From positions 3,652,501-3,716,500 of the forward strand of contig NC_054084.1 of the NCBI RefSeq assembly GCF_017562075.2: a stretch of DNA of 64,000 nucleotides, given 5' to 3'. The notes under the pieces are model-generated. The model ran no database searches. It saw nothing but the letters and a program-made list of their open reading frames with translations, and was not told the DNA's origin. Positions 36,201 through 45,082 of the stretch are shown one piece after another. Each line of letters starts with the position of its first letter. Position 1 is the stretch's first letter. The position numbers and the translations under genes are program-made. The DNA is from Anopheles merus. Taxonomy: Eukaryota; Arthropoda; Insecta; Diptera; Culicidae.

Positions 36201-37746
36201 CCCACGATCACTGCTGGGGAGAGGGAGGACGCATTTCAATCAACATCATGAATGGACAAAAATCGAATACCCGATCAAAAAGGTTTGCGAAACGCACAAA
36301 GCTGTAGCCTCCAGCTTTAAGATTACACAACTCTACAATACGTTTCTAAAACAGGCTTTAGTAAAATGTACTATCTGCAAAAATATCAGCCGGACATTCG
36401 GATGGGCAAACCGCCATGAGTTCCCGTCACTTTTGACTTTACGTAAGAGTATTCCAATAAAGCCAAAACGGGAAAACGAGCTATACCCACAAATGTAGCT
36501 CACGCTGGCGAAGGTAGTGCGGCCTTCGTCGGTTTTAGGGTACAACTATTGACTTCGAAATTTCTCTTCCATCGAATTGATTTATCTTGATCCGGGCGGT
36601 TGATGAGCGAGAGAACATACAAAGTGGAGCGAAGTTTGATTACAATAGCATTAATGTCCAGTTTGGTTTGTTTTCAAACGTCCCTGATCGTGTTCACAAG
36701 GTCAGCCACTTTAATTGTGTCTGGTCAGACACGTTACAAAGAGATCTTTTAAAACTCATCCCTTTCGTCACAGCTGATCGGAGCACACAGAAGCACACAT
36801 TACGACTTCCACTTCTTCGATCGCCATACACACATACACATTATGGTAAATATGTGGTCATTTAATTTTAACGCTATTCACGCGTGAATAATATCCACAC
36901 ACGACACACCTTCGCGAGAAGCATCTCTAACGGTCACTCTTCACCGACCGTCTACACAGCTTCCTCAATTGTATACGCACAACACACACGCACACACGTG
37001 AACACGCTGTTTGTGTGACGATTAGATGCACTTAACCGTCGCAGCGTCGCGAACGCAAACGGAAACAGGATGCAGCATGACCGATGGCACCCTTGGCCTT
37101 GAGACTTGGGAACCGGAGTGGTCCCGCACAGGTCTGTGAGTGAGCTTACCCATACGTGCGACTTCATGTTAACATCCATCACGCTGTTCGCCCGCTCGAC
37201 ATCGGAATCGTTCACGAACGCAAACATGATCAGCCCGGCATTGTTGATCAGTATGTCCACCGGGCCGGCGCCATCCCGCTCAATCTGTTCGCCCAACGCC
37301 CGGCACTGCTCGTACTGGGACACATCCACGCGGTAAGCACGAGCTGCCACGCCGTACTGCTGCCTTAGCTCCTCGGCCGTCCGCTCGGCCGCTTGCAGAT
37401 CAATGTCCACCAGCACCAGCTGGCAACCGCGAGCCGCAAACAGCTGAGCCATCGCACGACCCAACCCATTGCCACCGCCGGTAATTAGCGCCACCTGGCC
37501 GCGCACATCTTTCTGTGGGCGCGGGACAAACATGGTGTAGATTTCGCGCACTATTAGCGGCACACCGAGCAGGATCACTTTCACCAGGTCCAGCACAATA
37601 GAGAGCACCGTCAGCAGGGGGTCGAGGGCGATCACGAGCCGCACGTGCGGTGGTTCGGTGGAAGGTGGTGTGACCGATTCCTCTTCGAACGTCTCGGTGG
37701 GAGACGCCAACCCGTTCGTTCGTTCACTGGTCGCGGACGGCTTCAT
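27293..37746 (-). CDS. SDR16C-type short-chain dehydrogenase/reductase (retinol/steroid dehydrogenase-like)
   Basis: Exons 37746-37150, 27895-27639, 27571-27458 and 27374-27293 join in phases 0, 2 and 2 and give 349 aa. The order is: an N-terminal acidic S/T/P-rich tail, a hydrophobic segment (about residues 37-70) likely anchoring the enzyme to ER or lipid droplet, the Rossmann NAD(P) motif TGGGNGLG (about 88-95), NNAG (about 167), catalytic S221 in GISSMSG, and Y234-x3-K238 (YSATK). The serine-to-tyrosine spacing of 13 is canonical. The best family match by pattern is SDR16C (RDHE2, HSD17B11/13), which oxidise or reduce retinoids and steroids; the actual substrate is unknown. Intron 1 is 9254 nt and contains a complete antisense BEL/Pao element; without it the intron would be about 2.2 kb. 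The ATG at 37746 is the first in frame, although the frame is open further upstream. Confidence 0.88.
28385..28389 (+). repeat. Target-site duplication, left copy
   Basis: ACATG immediately precedes the 5' LTR and is repeated at 35402-35406 right after the 3' LTR. A five-base duplication is normal for BEL/Pao insertion. Confidence 0.9.
28390..28571 (+). repeat. 5' LTR of BEL/Pao element
   Basis: The 182-bp LTR begins TGTTGAG and ends AAAACA (TG...CA ends). It matches the copy at 35220-35401 base for base by eye. It contains a TATAAA (28413-28418) and an AATAAA (28489-28494), the expected promoter and polyadenylation signals. Confidence 0.93.
28572..29827 (+). repeat. Repetitive untranslated leader of the BEL/Pao element
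   Basis: Two repeat arrays are visible. From about 28936 to 29515 there are about five diverged units of roughly 125-170 nt that share a core reading CGAACGTTTTCAAT then GTGGAAACGTGGTCGGT (cores near 28979, 29050, 29172, 29344 and 29471). Then a 74-nt unit is repeated almost exactly (29531-29604, 29605-29678), followed by a third degenerate part. This region normally carries packaging and translation signals. No long ORF with domains is present. Confidence 0.8.
29828..35182 (+). CDS. BEL/Pao Gag-Pol polyprotein, intact
   Basis: One open frame of 1784 aa from the first ATG. Order seen: an N-terminal coiled segment; a DUF1759-type Gag domain (from about residue 181, LPTFDGKMEDW); CCHC knuckles at 386-399 and 420-433, with a third CCHH-like one near 440; an aspartic protease of the BEL type with DGG at D518; reverse transcriptase with ADIEKMYRQIW (about 844) and YMDD at 922-925; RNase H acidic residues near D1099 and D1178; integrase with an HHCC zinc region (about 1411-1450) and a catalytic triad D1481, D1546, E1600; then a C-terminal domain. 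The single Gag-Pol frame, YMDD and spacing of the triad are typical of BEL/Pao. Products would assemble into cytoplasmic virus-like particles, copy the RNA and insert the cDNA. No stop or frameshift is seen, so it may be competent. Confidence 0.95.
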   Translation: MPGSPVPTTSAEFEEQDASHRVSHVQAASDSDHVQANPILRAAVAREASESEFAGFESVNSSPTFPTTAMLAEKRKRMRQHFDQRLDRIDQALQHATRADAAFLKGCASRLSMLSTEYETWHTNNLVSSSNAQFEQEEEEYASFENRHFELSLAIERNLSSSVVSTPTRDTMPHTKLPEMRLPTFDGKMEDWLPFRDAFLSLIDRNKNLADVDKLRYLKGSLQKDALNVVGDIEITDTNYSVAWEVLKSRFENKKLVVKRYLDGLFAIPHMKKESYESLISLIDSFERGVKMTTRMGVATEGWSVLLAHMVCSKLDLATLKQWEIHHSSTNVPTYDEIMKFLRSHATVLQAMAPDRNRTSEATTAGGRMKTRNEVYSVVKPATKVCSFCKRASHAAYLCEVFRNASVEKRHELVRNGQLCFNCLSAGHQRKDCSSGSCRVCQRNHHTMLHKPNSPIDQSSLASASSLPSTSNAEAATPASIVQHCARNNFEKIILLPTAMVQVVNVDGTRIWARALLDGGSQINIVTERLVQLLRVQKRNEHHLLGGIGKAQHSSHHSVSLAIHSHCSTFKASWKFHVLREVTWDQPAHAVNPEGLNLPKGVTLADPHFYEPGPIDLLIGREGYNDLLLGNILRLNSPKLLLQNTELGWIVSGQVSQGLTHSSLVLNVMTLNDQLSRFWELEGCYSPAMLSVEEAECEAAFVQTTSRDHEGRFVVALPTRTERLNQLGDSYEAASRRLQSLCRRLNIDSKLKQEYSKFLQEYLDLGHMEEIPSDRHDIGKTYYMPHHCVVRPDSLTTKLRVVFDASSSTDTGVSLNDALMVGPSVQDDLLSLLLRFRVPRFAILADIEKMYRQIWVKESDRPLQRILWKESADDRIRIYQLKTVTYGTACAPYLATRCLQALAKEGETRYPRASKVLEQDFYMDDMITGVESVEDGRIICSEINQLLQSAGFHLRKWASNSSELLEQIPAELQIEGDVLNIDRSTSIKALGLRWMPSSDQLGFSVPGWKESEIITKRIALSDSAKLFDPLGLLGPVIVVAKCFMQELWKNENTWDEPLESERQQFWLRFREQLADLTSLTIPRRAIGGTVRIEAHGFSDASLRAYGACIYIRAESSDGQVSVRLLCAKSKVAPIPNTKRKKNVSLPRLELSGALLLSHLWQKVKQGVKLELKINFWVDSTIVLHWLSSSPSRWKQFVANRVAEIQHPTYKMPWSYVASEHNPADIISKGMMPLQLMDSQLWWQGPSWLHLPSQAWPTNKPNTEISSEDLEERSIVATSQQVPPNFLFDLSSSYEKLVRLTAYLLRFMYNCQPTHRGNLRKGFLKIDELVSASLTLVRLAQQETFAEELRDVRQTGAVKPNSKLKTLTPILKEGILRVGGRLRNAPVSYECKHPIILAFSHPLTLLIARSYHRQYLHAGQQELISSLRERFWPLRVRNLARKVVYECVSCFRSKPTTAEQIMGDLPSERVNPVLPFYNTGVDLCGPLFYRQTNKKAAPIKCYVAVFVCLVIKAVHVELIADLSTPAFISTLKRFIARRGKPSVIQCDNAKNFRGADRALKEMYELFQKQQHQDAVTTYCGTEGITFNFIPPRSPHFGGIWEAAVKSLKRHLKATIGSSILRRDDLETILVQVEACLNSRPLTALSNDPEDLEILTPGHFLIQRALASVPEPSYAEIPGNRLDRYQQLQEYVRRIWKRWNRDYLSGLHPRTRWTSRRDNVREGTMVLLKEDNLPPLKWRFGRVLKIYPGDDGLVRVVDVKTKDGIYRRAITKICILPGQKEDREVS
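35220..35401 (+). repeat. 3' LTR of BEL/Pao element
   Basis: Same 182-bp sequence as the 5' LTR, preceded by a G-rich polypurine-like tract and followed by the ACATG duplication at 35402-35406. Confidence 0.93.
35407..37149. other. Rest of SDR intron 1, no other feature seen
   Basis: AT-rich intronic DNA between the retrotransposon and the first SDR exon. A C/T-rich stretch lies at about 35775-35815. No exon, RNA gene or further transposon was recognised. The other intron part, 27896-28384, is likewise featureless. Confidence 0.5.
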
Positions 37747-40700
37747 CTTTTTGGAGCGACGCGATAGCCACGAGTTCCAGGGACAGACTGGCACTGACGT
37801 CGCCGGTATCGGACACTGACAGCGCGCAGGGTGGCTGTGCGTTAACGGATTGTGTGTTGGTCCGCGCGCGCGCGCCCCTCGCTCAAGAGGTTATCCAAAA
37901 GGGGAGGCTTTGCACCGAGTGGGGAGAACACCGCGTGTTGATCGATGATCACTGTGAGACAGTGTGGAAAAGGTTGTTAACCGCCGTGGTGGTAATTGCA
38001 TAATTTTTAGCAAAATATATTATTTACCAGCCGGGTTATCATGTGCTAAAAATTCGGTACATTTTGCGCAAACTTTGATTTGCGATCTTTTGCAAATTCC
38101 TATGTACATGTACAGCTGTGCGTGTGTGACATCTATTTGCAGAAAACTATGCCAAATGCCGGATGCTGTTGTTATTTACATAAATTTTCAAAATTATTAT
38201 CTCACGCAGCATCCCATAGTGCGTCCATCTTCCAAGACAAAACCTTCCGATTCACGCTTCCTTTTTGCGCGTCGATCATTGGCGGGCTTTCCACCGTATC
38301 GTCTTGTTTTTTTTTCTTCTTTCGATTGGAGACATCCCCATGCAGCAAATGATCCACAGTGATGACGTACGGAGACGAGTTCCATCCAACACAAATGTGC
38401 AAACATCCAGCAAAGGTAGCCGTAGGTTTGGTTTTGTTTCTTCTAAGCCTTCTTTTTTGTCGCTGCTGTATTCTCACTTATAATGAGAATCTTGAATTAT
38501 TGGTTACGGTTCTCGCTGCGGTGACTACTACTGTTGTTGATCGCCGGACGTTACTCAATGCCAATGCCATGCCAACGGCACATGTACGTCCGCGAGGGGC
38601 ACATGCTGTACGTGAACGGGTATGAAATTAGCACCAATCATTGCCTTTGATAATAATAACCTAACGCTTACATGCGTTTGAATCTTTCGTTTCGTTAGTG
38701 TGCGTGCTTCCCACCATCAAAACCTTTAAAATAAAAAAAAACTGCCGCAACAACAAATTACGGATGCATTGGTTGGACACTTTTTTGTTGCTGTTGTTCA
38801 TTGGATTTTGATTGGAATGGTCATCTTTTTTGCGACATTATGGGGGACAGTACATGTTTACAAACATCTTATTGATTGATTATTATTTTAAACTATTTAG
38901 GTTTTGCTCCCCGGAGACGTGCAGACATGTCTGCCTCCATCTGGCTCAGTTCTTGTCTCCTGTATTTTCCCACCTTGTTTACTCAAATTTCATTTTCGTA
39001 AACTTAAATCAATATTGGCAAGACCGATCACCTACAAAACACAAACGGTGGGGTTGGTCGCGTTGTGGGACAGTGACCACTTTACCCGCTACCCACTTCA
39101 ACATTAAACATTGTCTGTGACGTACATTGGGGCGTACTTCGACCACCCAATTCACTCCCCCCCCCCCCTCCCCTGCACACCCGTTACAGATTTTGGTCAA
39201 GTGCGCCGAGTCACTATTTGTTGACGCGTTCGCCGTTGTTGATGAAGTTCACTGTCATGGGTACGATCAGCCGGGCCAGTCAGTCAGTCAGTCAGTCTCG
39301 GGGGTTTCTCGTTCGATCATCAACCGAAAATAATGAACGTTTCAGTCCTAGGCCCTCAGACGCACTTAAATCAACAAGCTGTTTGCTTAGGCAACGCATT
39401 ATTTGCCGTTTAATGATTGTGTCGCAGGTAATTGGTCAAATATTTAAACGCTACAGAGTGTATAGTTTTTAGCAGTTAGCAGTTAATCCAGTGTGTGTAA
39501 ACCAGACTTTCTCTGATGAGCTGTAAAAAACATCCAAGAGCAATCCGGTTTGAATGTTTTAATTGGACCAATCGTGAAAGTTTAGTTTTATGACAAGATC
39601 ACTAAACTTTGCACGATCATGCTATGCTGACCGTTGCGATGATGTAAGACAGTACGAGTCAAAATATTGACGTTAGTTTATTCAGTGTTTGAATTCGTTT
39701 GATAAAAAAAAATTAGCTGCGAAAAGCTATGTGATGTATGCGATTGTATAATGTGCTACGATAAGAGTTGAAAACGAATGGGCCTGCTAACTATTTACGG
39801 TTCAACTCTTGTATCCAAACGAAACTATGAAGGCGTGACGAGGTGTCCGGAAATATAAAAGTAAGAAAATCGCCACGAATAATGAACCGTGGCCGGGAAA
39901 CCGTATTGATAAAGAAAGTAACGATCATGCTCGATCAGGAAAGTTTAAACTGCAACTCTAACTGTCTAAACTCCATTACATGAAAAGATTTTGTAGCCTA
40001 TTGATCAATATTATGATCATATCCCGTGTGTTACCTATGTTACCTATTTTTGGAGTATCCAAACAGTCTTTACAGTGTGTAAATCTTCAACCTTAACTCT
40101 GTGCTCTGTGCTCGATCCTCAAATGACGCCACTCCACGAATGCGAATAGATCAACTGCCACTGCCGTTCTACGGTGAGCATCGAAAAGAGTGTTAATCTC
40201 CCATAAGGTGACACGCTTGGAGCAGTTCATACGCGCTTCCCTTAGATCATAAACCGGAAATCGCGACCACACTTAATTCCAACCTCTCCCGCCACAGCCA
40301 TTAGATGCCGGTGGCGACGCGGTGAAGCGTTCCGAATGACACAAAAATGAGAACTTATGAGGTCAATAGCGTAAGATGTCACCAGCAAGATAACTGCCAC
40401 GCGGGGGGAGAGAAAAAAGGGCTTGCAAGTAAAGTACCGAGCGACCTCTAATTGATCCATTGTTCGCGGGCAGATTATCGTTGGGCGGAACGCGAAATAT
40501 GTGCGGATATATGCGGCAGAGGAAGCACGATTAGTCTCCCTTTGGGGTGTTGTTGTCGCTGGAATGCTGTAATGTTATACAATGCCAATTTTTTGATGGC
40601 ATACATTTGTTGTAAAATTATTCAAGCTATATTGTTCCCTGCTCGTAAGAATAATTAGAATAATGTCTTTTTTGCAGGATTAATATTTGCAACAGCACAA

Positions 40701-41838
40701 TAAAAATAAATAAATACGCGATTGTCTGTGATCGTGTCCAACTTTAACTCTCCAAAAGGTTTTACTGAAAAAGACACATTTGGTAATGAGCTTTTTCAAT
40801 CCAACAAGACTACATTGGGCCCTTAGTCATTTACAAACCCACTGGCAAACACTTTTACTTCCACGTGTGCGTGTGTGTGTGTGTGTCGAGTCGTATGTTA
40901 ATTTTGCTAAACATTCAGCTCAATTGTAGCTGCCTTTCCGCAACAAAACTACCAACTGCCGGTACCGTTCACTCTAGGCCACGATTGCGGTTTTCTGGTG
41001 TGGAACCACGCGAAAAGCTTGTTGCGCTTGAAGACTTGGGCTTTGAACGTTTTAGGGAGGAAGGGCACAGTTATTGCTAACCAAACACACTGCCAAATTC
41101 TTTCCCGTTGTTGGTGGAATTTAAATAATAGACCATACGACTCTTCGTCACCATGAAAATTGCACCAAAAGTATGGAATTTTCAAACAACTCCAGGAATG
41201 ATTAATCCTCCCAAAACCATACCGTTTTTCCACCCAGGAAGAGATGGGTTTTTCTCCTTGTTTAGGATAGAAAAACAGTTTCAAACAACCCTACCCCAGA
41301 TTGTCATAGAAAGATCGCGTACGCATCAGCTGGCATTTTTTTCTCCTTCAAACCCTCTACTATGCGCGATCTTTCTTCGCCCGCGCGCCCTTACGGTACC
41401 GGTCACGGTGTGTAACTTTGGAAACAATCATCTACGTCGCAATCAAATGTGCCCCTCTTGGTAAGAAGTTTTCACCTCTGCATCCCCCCGCGTTTCGATT
41501 CAGGAAGAGGAAATCCAAACTGCGGTGGTGGTGTGGAATGATCGTTAGAGGTGGCATATTGTGACGCGGGGGTAATCACGAGGGAAAGAGACTCACTTCT
41601 ACTAGGTGAAGCTTAGTGACTTACCGCTTGACGACGCGATTCTGTGGCCGCCAGTATGGCAACGGATTCGAACGACCACGGTAGTGTGTGAGGGCTGACG
41701 TTCTTCAGCAGTGGTGCAACTGAAATAAATTGAAAAAACATAAGCATCTGGTGCATTGGTTATTGGGTGTGTGTTGGGCTTTCTATGTCGCGGGTAGTTG
41801 GTTAGTGATGCGTGTATATCTATCGTTCCGAAAGAATC
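37747..41838. other. Intergenic region between the SDR gene (-) and the ACE-like gene (+)
   Basis: Divergent spacer of about 4.1 kb. Seen: an alternating CG run at about 37862-37876; a C-run at about 39158-39170; four tandem GTCA units near 39277-39297; an inverted repeat at 39763-39810; and a GT microsatellite at about 40864-40886. Open frames here (for example 38812-39120) lack domains. Promoters of both flanking genes are expected at its ends. Confidence 0.4.
39763..39810. repeat. Perfect 10-bp inverted repeat (hairpin)
   Basis: AAGAGTTGAA at 39763-39772 and its exact complement TTCAACTCTT at 39801-39810 flank a 28-nt loop. Three further bases on the outside (TAC/GTA) could pair if three bases bulge. 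It may be a chance palindrome, a protein site or a small RNA hairpin. Confidence 0.4.
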
Positions 41839-44180
41839 ATGGAGCACGTTTGGTTCTGCTGCACTCTGCTCGTAGTGCTCGTGAATGGTCAAATCAGTGA
41901 TCTTCGTTATACAGAGGTGTGTGTGTGCAAGTGATCGAAGTAAATGGCCATTTGAAAAGAATGAAGTTAATGATCCCGTGTAACCCTTTTTCGTTTCGCA
42001 GACGAGCAATGATAATCTGTCCGAGGCGATCCAGTTTTTGCGTGAATATGATCGCGAGGCGGCGGAAATGTGCAACCGTGTGGCGAATGCGGAATGGCGC
42101 TTTTCCACCAACGCCACGGAGTACAACAAGCGCCGTATGCGCGAGCAGCAAAATTTGGCCTCAAAGCTCGAGTGCATTAGCTGGCGGAGGGCCGTATCCT
42201 TCGATTCGTCGCGCATAATCGACACCAGCATTCGGAGGCAGCTTGGTCGGATCGTGCAGCAGGGCAGATGCGGTCTGGGCGATACCAAGTACGCTGAGCT
42301 GCAGCACGTGTTGATGCTGCTGAAGGATAACTACAACGGAGCGAAAGTGTGTCCGTTTCGACGCGGTGGATCGGAAGCAACCGATCTGGGAACGTTTTCT
42401 TCGGCGGGCGGCGGTGTGGGCTATCCGAGCTCGAACTATGTGTCGGCGTACACGGGGTATTGCGATCTGAAGATTAACTCCGATTTGACGCGCATTATGG
42501 AGACGAGTCGTTCGGAGCCGGAGCTACGATACTACTGGGTGGCGTGGCGTGAAAAGACGGGACCGCCCGTTAGGAACACCTTCATGCGGTATCTTAACCT
42601 CGCGAACCAGGCAGCCGAGCAGCACGGATTCCACGATGCGGGAGAGCAGATGCGCTCGGTGTACGAGGATGGGGACTTTTTCTTCACCGTCAATGATCTC
42701 TGGGGACAGCTGCAGCCACTGTACAAGCAGCTGTTCACGTTCGTCCGCAAGGGGCTGATCCGTCAGTATGGGGAGCACGTGATCCGACGGGACGGTCCAC
42801 TGCCCGCCCATCTGCTCGGTAACATGTGGGGTCAAAATTGGCGCCACATCATGGAGATCATCAAGCCGGGACCGCCTGAAACACCGGACGTGTCGGGCGA
42901 GATGGTACGCCAGGGATACACGCCGATGAAAATATTCCAAACGGCGGAAGAGTTCTTTACCTCCATCGGGCTGTCACCGATGGCGCCGGAGTTTTGGCGC
43001 AATTCCGTGCTGCAGAAACCGAACGACGGTACCGGGCAGTGCAGTGCTTCGGCCTGGGATTTCTGCAACAAGGTGGACTTTCGCATCAAACAGTGCACGC
43101 AGGTGTCGTTGGACGATTTCATCGGAGCTCACCATGAGATGACGCACATTCAGTACTACATGCAGTACGCCGGCCAACCGTACCTGTACCGGGAGGGGCC
43201 GAATCCTGCGTTTCACGAAGCGCTGGCCAATGCGATTACGCTGAGTGTCGGCGGGCCGGCTCATTTGCAGAAGATCGGGCTGCTTAACAGCCCGGTCACG
43301 GTGGCGAATGGGAACAGTATGGTTAATATCGAGTATCTGTTGAACCTGGCGCTGGATAAGCTGCCTTTTATGGCGTTCAGTTTAGCACTGGAAAAGGTAC
43401 AAATGCAGAAAGCAGTTAATCGCTGATTGTTAGGAGCTAATATACTTATCTTCCTCTGCACAGTGGCGTTGGTACGTGTTCGAAAAGGGCCCGGTCGGTA
43501 TGAATGCACGCTGGTGGGAGCTACGGTTGCGCTACCAGGGAGTAATACCCCCAACGGGACGAGGATTCGAACACTTTGATGCTGGGGCAAAGTATCACGT
43601 GATATCTGATCAGGACTACATCAAGTATTTCGTGGCGACCGTGCTGCAGTTTCAGATATACTCCGAGCTTTGTCAAGCGGCACAACATTTCGGGCCGCTT
43701 CACACGTGCGATATCTATCGATCACGTGAAGCAGGTCGAATTTTAAGGTGAGGTTGTCATATCCTTTTTGAAGTAGAAGCCTAATAAACTTCCCGTTATA
43801 CCATTTCAATAGCGATGTTATGCAACAAGGTGCGTCCCTATCATCGGCTCAACTGATAAAACTGCTAACACGTGGGAAATCGTCGCGGCTGTCCGTTGAT
43901 CCATTGTTGGAGTTCTTCCGTCCACTGGAAGCATGGTTGGAAGCACAGAATCGCGATGAGCAGGCAAGATACGACAGTGCATTTCCTCCTCTAACTAGCT
44001 ATTAACGTATGTCGTCCTTCATTGCAGATAATTGGTTGGAGCTCTACGATGGAAGATGTGGCACTATTTCAACCTTTGTTGGGGCGAAATGGGCAAACTG
44101 CGAACGCCTCTAGCTTCACGTTGATGCTTCTGCTCGGATTGATAACGTGGGGTCTTGTTTTACACATAAAGCAAGCTTAA
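41839..44180 (+). CDS. Angiotensin-converting-enzyme-like peptidyl-dipeptidase (M2 family)
   Basis: Exons 41839-41916, 42002-43396, 43464-43747, 43813-43963 and 44028-44180 give 686 aa. A signal peptide (VWFCCTLLVVLVNGQ) is followed by one M2 catalytic domain. Zinc ligands are H404 and H408 in HHEMTH and E432 in FHEALAN; the spacing of 28 between the first and third equals that of human ACE. The substrate-pocket region FDAGAKYHVISDQDYIKYF keeps the K, H and Y residues of active ACEs. Two changes stand out: HEMTH instead of HEMGH, and N436 where family members have D. The tail after LIIGWSS ends in a hydrophobic segment (LMLLLGLITWGLVL), so the enzyme may be membrane- or GPI-anchored, unlike secreted Drosophila Ance. 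The fourth intron appears to use a GC donor. Likely role: removing C-terminal dipeptides from peptide hormones; which insect paralogue is unclear. Confidence 0.9.
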
Positions 44181-45082
44181 AGCAAGTTCACATAACTAAA
44201 TGTGATCGGTTGTAGAATAAATTGTAAATAATATCTCTTCAGCGTGTTCTACTCGTGTTCTCTCTTTTTCGTAAAACGTTCCAAAAGGTCGTCAACATTT
44301 TTAGACAAATTCTAGTTCTTTTTTATTGCAAAGGCCTTACATAAGTATTATAATTACAACAAGAGCATATAAGATCAACAAACGAGTCTTTTTCATTGCC
44401 TATGATTTAGCTAGCATGTTCTTCACTTTTACCTATAACATAGCCACGTGCGCGCCCCACGTGCACTGACCATCATATGCTTGTACGCTTTCCGAAACAA
44501 ATTCAACGCAGAAAAGAAAAGTGCTGTAAATATTGATTAATTTCACATTAGTTGTTTGCTACTCTAGCTCCCACACTTCACTTCACTAGTTAGGCACGTT
44601 CTATAGCGTTGGCAAAGAGTTTCACTTAAATTTCACAGAACAAACTACTTTCACTCTTGAATGATCACCGTTTTGTTTATGTTTCTTTTTTTTACAAGGA
44701 GCAAATGCTAGAAAGAAAAATTGGTTACCTAAGATATTAAATGTGTGAGTGTAGATTGACTAGTGAAGCTATTCCGTGCTTGGTGGTGTGTGGCCTTTCC
44801 CTAAATGCACAAATTTACACAACTGTGAACACTAATGGGAACAAGATGGGGGGAAAAGTGCCGTTTTCAGCGGACTGCAGCATGCAATCGTTGTCCACAG
44901 TACTAGGATCCTTTTTCGAGGCGTTCAGGAGTGTGTTTGTGTCGGTGTGCATAGCGGCAGTCGATATTTAGAAAAAAGAGTTAGATAAAAAGTTTAACAG
45001 GGCAAAACACGTCATCTCCACATCCCTCCTTACGTGGCAACAACACAAAAACCAACAATATGTTCAGAGTAAAATAATAAAT
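44181..45082. other. Convergent 3' region between ACE-like gene and Lunapark
   Basis: AATAAA at 44216-44221 lies 36 nt after the ACE-like stop and is its probable poly(A) signal. The remainder is AT-rich. No exon was seen, and the short open frame at 44741-44971 has no domain. Confidence 0.5.
44216..44221 (+). terminator. Poly(A) signal of ACE-like gene
   Basis: AATAAA is 36 nt past the stop codon and is followed by a T-rich stretch (about 44255-44275). Confidence 0.65.
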
